This document shows positions 1 to 5,899 of a stretch of DNA of 8,761 bases, piece by piece. The position numbers and the translations under genes are program-made. Location: the NCBI GenBank assembly GCA_015222065.1, contig JADFUQ010000301.1:1-8761 (forward strand), read 5' to 3'. The notes below the pieces were generated by a model. The model searched no databases. It had not been told where the DNA came from and saw only the letters and a program-made list of their open reading frames with translations. How positions within the stretch are numbered: position 1 is the first letter of the stretch; every line of letters starts with the position of its first letter. The stretch is from Bacteroidota bacterium. GTDB lineage: Bacteria > Bacteroidota > Bacteroidia > Bacteroidales > VadinHA17.

Positions 1-41
1 CCTGCCCTGGATAAATAATCGGTGTGTGTATTAGATAATTA

Positions 42-1460
42 TCACCTTTTAAACAGTGACAGATCAAGTGATCTTACATTGTTCTCAAAAGCAATTACAA
101 ATGCCTGGTTATAGCCTGATTGCCTGCATTTGTTCCTTAATTCAATAGCATCTTCCAGGTTACTGAATTCTCCGATAGCTAAACGCCATGCTCCCTTGTA
201 GAAATATTCATAGGTATTATAACTTTTTCCGCCAATAGATATTTTGTATTGTCCTTTTGATTTTGTGCTTGATAAAAACTGGACCTTGTAGATCACAACA
301 TCCCGGGCTTTTTGCTTTTCTGCCTCAAGTCTCTCCGCCTTCAGCCTTTCTGCTTCCAGTCTCTCTGCCTCCAGTCTTTCTGCCTCCAGCCTCTCGGTCT
401 CAATACGTTCAGCTTCGGATCCCTTTTGAGCAGTAATATCGAATTCCGTGATTGCAATACTATATAGGGCAGCAGGCAGGCTGGTGGAATCATTCGGATA
501 ATATCTCTTATTAAGACTGATCCTGAGAAGCTGCATTCCCCTGATTCCGGATTTTTTTCTGGTTGTGAAGAAAGCTGACTTCTTTCTGTTTCGGTTCACC
601 GTAAAAGCCACCTCATCCTTACTGGTGTTTATTACCTTGCTGAGGTTTAACGGAACCTCCCATCCTGTTCCGTTGAACCTGCATGTAAATATGTCATATC
701 CACCATATCCCTGGAGTCCGTCGGAGGAGAAGAACAGATTTTTTTCTGAATCCAGGAATGGGTAAAGTTCATTCCCGGTACTATTTACAGTGTTTCCAAG
801 ATTTTGTGGTGCAGTCCATTTGCCATTTTCATATCGGGTAATAAAAAGGTCCATACCTCCAATGCTTCGAGGCATATCGGATGAAAAAATCATGATTTTA
901 CCGTTGGATGACAGTGTAGGATGTGTATAATTGTTATTATCACAGAAAGCAAGTGGGGATATGTCCATTGTCCATCCTGCACTATTTCGGCCAGGTGATA
1001 ATTTTGCCCGGTAGATTTTTACCCTGGAATCTTCCTTTGATATTTTTGAGTAATACATTATTGAGAAATCATTGTTGAAGGTGATACCTTCAGATGGAAA
1101 TGGGAAGGAGTAAGTGGGAGAAAATGGTTTGGGTCTTCCCAGAACAGAGTCTTTGAGAGAGGCATAATACGATTCGATATTGCCAAATGAGAGATGTCGT
1201 TCAAGCATTTTCTCATTTCTCTTTGAATGGGAGAGAAATACAATACCATCTTTGTAAAACTGTACACCAGAAGAAGGGGATAGTAATTCAAGGTTAAACG
1301 GATCGATTAAAACAGATGGATTATTTCTCAGCGTATCTGTTCCGGATACCAGTTCAGAATCAGGACTAATACTATTCCATAGATTCTTGTTTGTTGAATC
1401 AGGTGCAAGAAGATTTACAGTTACCAGGAGAAATAGTATTGATACAAGTGCCTTTTTCAT
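42..1460 (-). CDS. Exported PD40-repeat protein with ERLEA helix and C-terminal SPOR-like domain
   Basis: This 472-residue protein starts with a signal peptide (MKKALVSILFLLVTVNLL, about residues 1-19), so it is exported. Residues about 120-315 contain WD40-like PD40 beta-propeller repeats: the pattern 'P.LSSNGKIMIFSSD....GGMDLF' near 181-206 recurs as 'YPFLDSEKNLFFSSDG..GYGGYDIF' near 233-258. Residues 351-380 are six tandem ERLEA-type pentapeptides, predicted to be a charged helix or coiled coil. Residues about 388-460 (YKVQFLSS, then WRLAIGEFSNLEDAIELRNKCRQSGY) look like a SPOR domain, a family that often binds peptidoglycan. Known PD40 partners of PorP/SprF proteins usually end in an OmpA domain; a SPOR-like end could fill the same cell-wall anchoring role (inference). 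The gene lies 20 bp after the PorP/SprF gene on the same strand, so the two are probably co-transcribed. No terminator is visible in the 41 bases downstream. The domain calls are good; the function is inferred. Confidence 0.85.
   Translation of the reverse strand: MKKALVSILFLLVTVNLLAPDSTNKNLWNSISPDSELVSGTDTLRNNPSVLIDPFNLELLSPSSGVQFYKDGIVFLSHSKRNEKMLERHLSFGNIESYYASLKDSVLGRPKPFSPTYSFPFPSEGITFNNDFSIMYYSKISKEDSRVKIYRAKLSPGRNSAGWTMDISPLAFCDNNNYTHPTLSSNGKIMIFSSDMPRSIGGMDLFITRYENGKWTAPQNLGNTVNSTGNELYPFLDSEKNLFFSSDGLQGYGGYDIFTCRFNGTGWEVPLNLSKVINTSKDEVAFTVNRNRKKSAFFTTRKKSGIRGMQLLRISLNKRYYPNDSTSLPAALYSIAITEFDITAQKGSEAERIETERLEAERLEAERLEAERLKAERLEAEKQKARDVVIYKVQFLSSTKSKGQYKISIGGKSYNTYEYFYKGAWRLAIGEFSNLEDAIELRNKCRQSGYNQAFVIAFENNVRSLDLSLFKR
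321..410 (-). repeat. Six-copy 15-bp in-frame tandem repeat (ERLEA)
   Basis: Six consecutive 15-bp units, plus-strand consensus TGCCTCCAGTCTCTC, start at 321, 336, 351, 366, 381 and 396. They encode ERLEA, ERLKA and the diverged first unit ERIET. The period is a multiple of three, so gain or loss of units keeps the reading frame. Copies differ mostly at silent positions, so the array is not very recent. Confidence 0.9.
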
Positions 1461-1480
1461 TTTTCTTTTTATAACAGGTT

Positions 1481-2440
1481 TTACCAGTGGTAACGCTTAT
1501 GCAGTTTTGATCTTTTATATGATAAATTTATACCTGCCGAAATTTCAATACAGGGTTCCTTTTTAAAGTATGGTGATTCTTTTGGTAGTGCGAAAAAGGC
1601 ACCTATATAGAATCTGGGATAATTGTATTGGAAAAAGAATGAGATTTTGTTATTATCGTAGAAATAGGTCCCGATACAGAAATTCTCTATATAGAGTTTT
1701 ATTAAAGGATAGATGTTTTTGCTAATATCCTGGAATGTTGAGTCGGAGGCACTTATTATAAGTGAAGGTTCCAGAACTATGTCCAGATATCTGCTAAGGA
1801 TAAACTTATATCCTCCCATTAAAAAGTATTGTCGCGCTTCAGGTATATATAATTTTGTGCTATCATATTCACTACCACTCCACAGAAGGTTTGTCGATGA
1901 GATGCCGGCATAAAGTGCTGGCCCATAATAATAAATACCAACATCCATATTGGGTTCAAAAGTTTCACTTGCTGTTGCAGTAAGTTCCGGTTCGACCTGA
2001 GAGACAGAATCCATGGTATTGTATATCCCTTTTACCGATACTCCAAATGAGAGATAGGATAGTGAACTTTTACTTAATTTTACCTGGTATGAACCTGCAG
2101 CACTAACCCCCATAGTACGGGATAATCCTGATGATTCATTAAAAATAGCACCACCTAATCCAAAATTTGTATACCTTGAATAACCGGGTGAGGTAAAATA
2201 ACCTGGAACTTTTTTGGTGAGCCTGGTATTGCCACTTATTACCTGTGATTTATTACTCTCCCTTGAAGCAGCAATAATATCAACTGAGAAAAAATCCTTA
2301 CTTCCCGAAATAGCAGGATTATAGGTAATCGGGTTAAAAACCCAGGAAGAAATGGGATTCAAAGATGTTTGCTGTCCATATAACAGGTATACCGGACTAA
2401 TAAAGATTATGAAAAGGTAAATCTTCCTTAATGCAAACAT
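1481..2440 (-). CDS. PorP/SprF-family type IX secretion outer-membrane protein
   Basis: The 319-residue product begins with a signal peptide ending near LLYGQQ (cleavage probably after Gly22). Next comes the N-terminal signature of the PorP/SprF family, 'FNPITYNPAISGSKDFFSVDIIAASRE' in pattern (about residues 35-61), matching the family theme 'NPA.AG' followed by a strand containing an Arg. The rest is alternating aromatic and polar strands with Gly turns (for example FGLGGAIFNESSG, YYGPALYAGISSTNLLW, YPRFYIGAFFALP), as expected for an outer-membrane beta-barrel. Family members are T9SS components or helpers of secretion of large gliding adhesins; genomes usually carry many paralogues, so this one is not necessarily the core porP. 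It is the first gene of a two-gene operon with the PD40/SPOR protein. The ATG at 2440 fits the signal peptide. No Shine-Dalgarno sequence is present, which is usual in this phylum. Confidence 0.88.
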   Translation of the reverse strand: MFALRKIYLFIIFISPVYLLYGQQTSLNPISSWVFNPITYNPAISGSKDFFSVDIIAASRESNKSQVISGNTRLTKKVPGYFTSPGYSRYTNFGLGGAIFNESSGLSRTMGVSAAGSYQVKLSKSSLSYLSFGVSVKGIYNTMDSVSQVEPELTATASETFEPNMDVGIYYYGPALYAGISSTNLLWSGSEYDSTKLYIPEARQYFLMGGYKFILSRYLDIVLEPSLIISASDSTFQDISKNIYPLIKLYIENFCIGTYFYDNNKISFFFQYNYPRFYIGAFFALPKESPYFKKEPCIEISAGINLSYKRSKLHKRYHW

Positions 2441-2580
2441 TTTAAATGGAGGATTAATAGTTTACAAATAAAAATCTAATATACAACTTACTTATTAAAA
2501 GTTATATTATAGTCAATAATTTATGTAAAATTTCTGAATTTGAAACAGAAAAACATTTTTTTTCAATATCCAACCATATT

Positions 2581-2608
2581 TCAAGCTGGTTTTCTCAATC
2601 TGGTTTTC
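2581..2608. repeat. 14-bp tandem duplication in the divergent spacer
   Basis: Two adjacent 14-bp units, TCAAGCTGGTTTTC and TCAATCTGGTTTTC, differ at one base. The site lies 141 bp upstream of the PorP/SprF start codon and could be a direct-repeat protein-binding site or simple slippage. Function unknown. Confidence 0.6.
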
Positions 2609-2765
2609 AACAAAAGATTGTCAATTATTCTTTTCGGCTAAAAAATGTAATCCCAAGCCTGTAAATTTTCAGGGAAATATATGATTTTGATGAATGATGC
2701 ATGATCAAGTATCAATGATAATTGTTTTGTGATAATATTGATAAATCTTCAGATAAGCTGGAATA

Positions 2766-2796
2766 TTTGGGTGGAATTTGAAGGTTTTTAGTTTTG
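2766..2796 (+). promoter_or_regulatory. Bacteroidetes-type promoter of the sugar-transferase gene
   Basis: TTTG at 2766-2769 is followed after 19 bp by TAGTTTTG at 2789-2796. This matches the -33 (TTTG) and -7 (TAnnTTTG) elements recognised by the primary sigma factor of Bacteroidetes, at normal spacing. Transcription would start near 2800-2804 and give a leader of roughly 190 nt before the ATG at 2994. Confidence 0.55.
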
Positions 2797-2851
2797 TAGG
2801 ATTTGAAAAGTTTGTCAATTTTGATTAATTTTCGTCAGGAAATAAATAAAT

Positions 2852-2905
2852 GATTAATCCGTAGGTTGACAGGCCAGAAGTCATATCCCCCTTGAGGGAT
2901 TAATC
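2852..2905 (+). promoter_or_regulatory. Leader inverted repeat with alternative hairpin
   Basis: GATTAATCC (2852-2860) and GGATTAATC (2897-2905) form a perfect 9-bp inverted repeat. Inside it, ATCCC (2885-2889) and GGGAT (2896-2900) form a small hairpin that uses part of the same right arm, so the two structures cannot coexist. A third GATTAAT copy at 2823-2829 could also pair with the right arm. If the promoter at 2766-2796 is correct, all of this lies in the untranslated leader. A regulatory role is an inference. Confidence 0.4.
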
Positions 2906-2993
2906 TGATAATGTTCGATGTGACTGTCTCATTTGGTCATTTAGATTTTGTGGCGGCTATAAATATTAGTTTTTAAATCTAGAGATTATTGAA

Positions 2994-4445
2994 ATGGATA
3001 TTTTTGGCGTTTTGATTCGGCTCAAGATAATTCCACTTTTGAAGAAAGGGAATCTACTCTATATCATTATTGGTGCACTTGATCTTTTTTCAATAATTTT
3101 TGCCTATCAGATCTCATATTTTTTTAATTGTTCTTGTCTAAAACTTTTTATTTTTTCAGGGAAGGAAATAATTCTTCATTTTTTGTTAATAATACCTGTA
3201 TGGGTACTAATATTATGTGTAATTAAAATTACAGAAATTCCCAGGACCAAGAAGTTTAGAGTGCTGTTTTACGAATATTTGTTATCTGCAGTAGTAGTTT
3301 TTGCTTTTCAGGTTCTCCTGCTATTTATTCCAAAGGTTGATAAGCTTTCCATTAGTTTTGTATTACTATTTACAATATTAGGATTTGTATTCCTGTTTAC
3401 TGTTCGTTTTTTAGAGTATAATGTGCTGCAATTTTACAGGTCAAAAGGATTTAATTATGTGAATCTTGTACTGATAGCCGATGACTCATCAATACCCTTA
3501 ATTAAAAAGCTTTTATCAACTAAAGAGTGGGGTTACAGGGTTGTGTTAATCTTTTCAAGCTCCAGACAACTAATGGAGAGGTATGGATCTTCAATTAAGA
3601 TACTTCCTGAGAAAACACTCGTGGCCCTGCATGATATTTTAGAGGTATATATGATTGATGAAGTCATGTATATAAAGGATAAGGCAAACCAGGTTGAAGT
3701 AAGGAAGACGATCCGATCTTGTGAGGAACTTGGTGTTGTATTCAGATTACTGCATACCCAGTCCCGGCATGTTATTACAAATGCAATATTATCAACCATT
3801 GCCAATACCAGATTTCTTACCTTTATTAATACCCCCAACAATTCCCTTGCATTGGTAATTAAGAAGATCATAGATATTTATATCTCCGCTATAATGATTA
3901 TATTGTTTACTCCATTTTTTGCACTTGTAGGGATATTGATAAAACTTAATTCAAAGGGGCCTGTTATTTATAAACAGACAAGGGTTGGTTTACGTGGACG
4001 GCAATTCTACCTGTATAAGTTCAGGACGATGACGGTAAATGCGGATCACCTTCTGAAGGATATTGAATCTCAAAACGAAGCGGATGGACCGGTATTTAAG
4101 ATACAAAATGATTTCCGGGTAACAAAGGTTGGTAAATTCCTTCGTAAAACGGGGTTGGATGAATTACCACAACTGTTTAATATCCTTAAAGGAGAGATGT
4201 CATTAATTGGTCCACGCCCACCGATCCTAAGTGAAACAAAACAGTATAAGAAGTGGCAGTTAAGGCGTTTGTCTGTCAAACCCGGGTTATCATGTTTCTG
4301 GCAGGTAAAAGATAACAGGCACAATATTGAATTTGAAAAATGGATGGAGCTCGACCTGGCGTATATTGATAACTGGTCGCTCCGGCTCGACCTGTTAATT
4401 TTCTTCAGAACATTCGGAACAGTCCTTAAAAGAACCGGAGCATAG
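2994..4445 (+). CDS. Polyprenyl-phosphate sugar-1-phosphate transferase (WbaP/WcaJ type)
   Basis: This 483-residue integral membrane enzyme should start surface-polysaccharide synthesis by moving a sugar-1-phosphate from a nucleotide sugar to undecaprenyl phosphate at the inner face of the cytoplasmic membrane. Four N-terminal membrane segments (about 21-42, 58-78, 92-112, 118-138) are followed by a Rossmann-like CoA_binding_3-type region (about 155-255) and the catalytic bacterial sugar-transferase domain (about 285-483). The catalytic domain begins with a hydrophobic helix at 292-318. Visible motifs are KFRTM (342-346), the catalytic Asp-Glu pair in GLDELPQLFNILKGEMSLIGPRP (Asp389, Glu390; GPRP 406-409), and a KPGLSCFWQV motif near 429-438. 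Length and architecture are normal for the long form, and the gene appears intact. The sugar cannot be predicted. It stands alone: an unrelated operon lies upstream on the other strand and a relic and repeat element lie downstream, so the rest of any polysaccharide locus is elsewhere or has been lost. Confidence 0.93.
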   Translation: MDIFGVLIRLKIIPLLKKGNLLYIIIGALDLFSIIFAYQISYFFNCSCLKLFIFSGKEIILHFLLIIPVWVLILCVIKITEIPRTKKFRVLFYEYLLSAVVVFAFQVLLLFIPKVDKLSISFVLLFTILGFVFLFTVRFLEYNVLQFYRSKGFNYVNLVLIADDSSIPLIKKLLSTKEWGYRVVLIFSSSRQLMERYGSSIKILPEKTLVALHDILEVYMIDEVMYIKDKANQVEVRKTIRSCEELGVVFRLLHTQSRHVITNAILSTIANTRFLTFINTPNNSLALVIKKIIDIYISAIMIILFTPFFALVGILIKLNSKGPVIYKQTRVGLRGRQFYLYKFRTMTVNADHLLKDIESQNEADGPVFKIQNDFRVTKVGKFLRKTGLDELPQLFNILKGEMSLIGPRPPILSETKQYKKWQLRRLSVKPGLSCFWQVKDNRHNIEFEKWMELDLAYIDNWSLRLDLLIFFRTFGTVLKRTGA

Positions 4446-4492
4446 AGCCAGGCACTGAAAATGAGATACTTGTCCGACTTATTAATAAGAGA

Positions 4493-4800
4493 CTAATGCT
4501 TATTGATCATGAGCTATTGAGCAGATATAGTTATATCATCTGATATTACATGTACAATAAAACACAGGTCACTAATGTTAAACTGAACCTGAATGTCCCT
4601 TATACCTGGAGGAATGGTACACTCCAGAAGAGCCATTCCGGATAGATTATATATCCTGATAATATATGGGGAAGTTGCAGATTTTGTGTTGAAAGAGATA
4701 TCTTTATTTTTGCCTCATTTGCAGGAGGAATACCAACAATCGTAATTTCAGAGAATAGATTCCATTTGTCATGAGAATTAACATATCCCTTCAATAAAAC
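4493..4800 (-). pseudogene. Relic of a T9SS cargo gene (C-terminal sorting domain)
   Basis: Read on the minus strand, the frame covering 4493-4714 gives NKDISFNTKSATSPYIIRIY, then NLSGMALLE, PPGIRDIQVQFNIS and FIVHVISDDITISAQ, a stop, and LMINKH. This follows the type A sorting domain of Por secretion (strand, 'I.IYNLSG', 'PGI..IQV', 'G.YIV.V', 'QKLMI.K'). The intact cargo gene at the right of the window ends in AQKLMINK, so the stop at 4514-4516 replaces the Lys of that tail. The N-terminal half of the domain is in another frame (down from about 4794: NSHDKWNLFSEITIVGIPPANEAK, where PPANE resembles the usual YPNPANE). A frameshift therefore lies near 4700-4715. The upstream body of the gene is missing; the relic stops where the repeat element begins. 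The domain match is seen directly; that the element caused the truncation is inferred. Confidence 0.72.
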
Positions 4801-4844
4801 GGTTAATTAGTGTCTGTCCATAAAGTCAAACAAATTTTGAATTA

Positions 4845-4862
4845 AAGCACCCCCGTACGGTC
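4845..4862 (+). repeat. Left arm of perfect 18-bp inverted repeat
   Basis: AAGCACCCCCGTACGGTC is the exact reverse complement of 5257-5274. Its GC content stands out against the surrounding AT-rich DNA, and it contains the palindrome CCGTACGG. Confidence 0.9.
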
Positions 4863-4873
4863 CCCCTGTTAAA

Positions 4874-4933
4874 TATTGCCCGCCCTGTGTAATTGCGTTG
4901 CACCACTTTGTGGATTACACAGGGCAAGCAATT
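4874..4933. repeat. 60-bp hairpin module
   Basis: The left arm 4874-4893 and right arm 4914-4933 are complementary at 17 of 20 positions, with a perfect 12-bp core (GCCCTGTGTAAT at 4882-4893, ATTACACAGGGC at 4914-4925). The loop holds a further small hairpin, CCAC-TTT-GTGG (4903-4913). There is no T-tract after it, so it is not a typical terminator. It could be a REP-like palindrome. Confidence 0.8.
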
Positions 4934-4945
4934 TCACAGGGTAAA

Positions 4946-4966
4946 CTTCCCTATGGGGCAGGCAAA
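4946..4966 (+). repeat. Left arm of 21-bp inverted repeat
   Basis: Twenty of 21 bases pair with the reverse complement of 5233-5253; the one difference is CTATGG here against CCGTAGG there. Its core is GGGGCAGGCAAA. Confidence 0.88.
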
Positions 4967-4970
4967 TGTT

Positions 4971-5111
4971 AAATAACAAATAGCAAATAACAAATAACAA
5001 ATAAATCCCAAATAACAAATAGTAAATAACAAATAAATTCCAAGTATCAAATAACAAATAACAAAAAACATTCAGAAGGCTTTCGGGACCAAATATCAAT
5101 TATCAAATGAC
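4971..5111. repeat. Degenerate AAATAAC heptad satellite
   Basis: Consecutive 7-bp units (AAATAAC, AAATAGC, AAATAAC, AAATAAC) are interrupted by 11-bp variants (AAATAAATCCC at 4999-5009, AAATAAATTCC at 5031-5041), giving a higher-order period of 32 bp (7+7+7+11) with one 39-bp unit. Units run continuously from 4971 to about 5073 and resume at 5091-5111 (AAATATC, AATTATC, AAATGAC). A period of 7 does not preserve a reading frame, which argues for non-coding DNA. It fills the centre of the inverted-repeat element. Confidence 0.85.
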
Positions 5112-5152
5112 CGAAACAGCTTTGAATATTGTGATTTGGGTCATTCCGCGAG

Positions 5153-5170
5153 CGCAGAAGCTACTCTGCG
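5153..5170. repeat. GC-rich hairpin CGCAGA-N6-TCTGCG
   Basis: Perfect 6-bp stem (5153-5158 with 5165-5170) around a 6-base loop, in a GC-rich island. AGCGC (5151-5155) can alternatively pair with GCGCT (5174-5178). Another palindromic module inside the composite element. Confidence 0.6.
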
Positions 5171-5186
5171 GAGGCGCTGAGATTTA

Positions 5187-5221
5187 CTCTGTTGAATAAT
5201 CACTTTGTGAATTCCACAGGG
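5187..5221. repeat. Degenerate second copy of the CACAGGG hairpin module
   Basis: CTGTTGAAT (5189-5197) and ATTCCACAG (5211-5219) form an imperfect stem (8 of 9). The core ACTTTGTG-ATT-CACAGGG pattern follows that of the hairpin at 4874-4933 in the same orientation. It is probably an older copy of that module. Confidence 0.5.
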
Positions 5222-5232
5222 TTTATTTGTAT

Positions 5233-5253
5233 TTTGCCTGCCCCGTAGGGAAG
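5233..5253 (+). repeat. Right arm of 21-bp inverted repeat
   Basis: Reverse-complement partner of 4946-4966 (20 of 21). Only 3 bp separate it from the right 18-bp arm, whereas 83 bp including a hairpin separate the corresponding left arms. Confidence 0.88.
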
Positions 5254-5256
5254 CAT

Positions 5257-5274
5257 GACCGTACGGGGGTGCTT
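5257..5274 (+). repeat. Right arm of perfect 18-bp inverted repeat
   Basis: GACCGTACGGGGGTGCTT is the exact reverse complement of 4845-4862. Confidence 0.9.
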
Positions 5275-5336
5275 GTCATTTGTGATTTTTACTATTTATT
5301 TAAACTTTCGGACTTTATAGATGGGCTCTAATTAAC

Positions 5337-5899
5337 TCTTAATAATGACAGCATTAATTGTGAGGTTCAATTTTTCTCCTGACAACATTTTTATTTAAAG
5401 TATGGTAAGATATCCACTTATGTATAGATTCTCAATGTTGGTCAAATAAAATTCATTTTTTTAGAAAAAGTATTTACATTGATTTTCTAAAATTTACATC
5501 GATATTGAGCTTAACATTTTGTTCTTATCTTTTCTTCCATTTTTCGTTGGGTTAAAGATAAATTTGTCAGATCTGGCATCAAGTGTTTTTTTCTGTATGG
5601 TAGAGGAAGAGAGTTTTATATGCTCATTTTGTTAGTCTTTTTATTGTGACTGAAGGAGCGGAAGCATGCCAGGCGGTAAGATTTTTTATTGAATTTTCAT
5701 CTCAATTAAAATCACATTTATTTGATAATTCATGTTCGATTCAAACCTAAAAATCCTAATTTCCTTGAAAAGGACAGAAAATTAAACCGGCGAATAGATT
5801 TCAATATAATTAATTGAGTCAATTATTCAGTAATATTTATGAAATTGAGAAAAGTATTAACTTTATTAGTTTATTGATATCTTTTTTTTACTTACAAAT
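5337..5899. other. AT-rich intergenic stretch upstream of the lipoprotein gene
   Basis: No credible gene is visible in these 563 bases. On the minus strand, 5341-5460 reads with only one stop in about 40 codons (for example LSGEKLNLTINAVIIKS) and could be a further scrap of the T9SS cargo relic, but this is weak. A 10-bp inverted repeat and paired 12-bp direct repeats lie at 5459-5503. A short GC-richer patch at about 5650-5676 has no recognisable function. No full TTTG/TAnnTTTG promoter was found before the ATG at 5900. Confidence 0.6.
5459..5503. repeat. AT-rich inverted repeat overlapping 12-bp direct repeats
   Basis: TTTTAGAAAA (5459-5468) and TTTTCTAAAA (5483-5492) form a perfect 10-bp stem with a 14-base loop. 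ATTTACATTGAT (5472-5483) and ATTTACATCGAT (5492-5503) are direct repeats 20 bp apart, about two helical turns, which would suit cooperative protein binding. Function unknown. Confidence 0.5.

Larger units (their letters stand above)
2441..2993. other. Divergent intergenic region (553 bp)
   Basis: AT-rich spacer between the divergently transcribed PorP/SprF and sugar-transferase genes, with no credible coding sequence on either strand. It contains a promoter match for the rightward gene (2766-2796), a tandem 14-bp repeat (2581-2608) and an inverted repeat with a competing hairpin (2852-2905). No convincing TTTG/TAnnTTTG promoter was found for the leftward operon. Confidence 0.7.
4802..5336. 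mobile_element. Non-autonomous repeat element with terminal inverted repeats
   Basis: The ends are an imperfect 26-bp inverted repeat: 4802-4827 (GTTAATTAG...ATAAAGTC) matches the reverse complement of 5311-5336 (GACTTTAT...CTAATTAAC) at 21 of 26 positions. Inside, a perfect 18-bp inverted repeat (4845-4862 with 5257-5274) and a 20-of-21 inverted repeat (4946-4966 with 5233-5253) lie in the same nested order. There is no transposase or other credible gene in the roughly 535 bp, so this resembles a MITE or a composite intergenic repeat rather than an insertion sequence. The outermost TTAATTAG/CTAATTAA is itself AT-palindromic, so a target duplication (TTAA or TAATTA) cannot be separated from the repeat ends. 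Boundaries could shift by a few bases. Confidence 0.6.

Noticed and set aside
565..765. Plus-strand open frame inside the PD40 gene
   Set aside because: Antisense shadow of a well-supported gene; no recognisable features.
2461..2500. Promoter for the PorP/SprF operon on the minus strand
   Set aside because: Only a one-mismatch -7 like TTTATTTG was found, with no -33 partner at acceptable spacing.
4070..4324. Minus-strand 84-residue open frame
   Set aside because: Antisense shadow of the catalytic domain of the sugar transferase.
4874..4933. Intrinsic terminator
   Set aside because: Strong stem but no T-tract on either side; it is better explained as part of the repeat element.
4971..5073. 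Possible CRISPR array
   Set aside because: Units are 7-11 bp and contiguous, with no unique spacers and no cas genes.
4869..5099. Minus-strand 76-residue open frame rich in YLLF/LFVI
   Set aside because: It is a translation of the AAATAAC satellite and the hairpin module; the 7-bp period does not keep a frame and the peptide is low-complexity.
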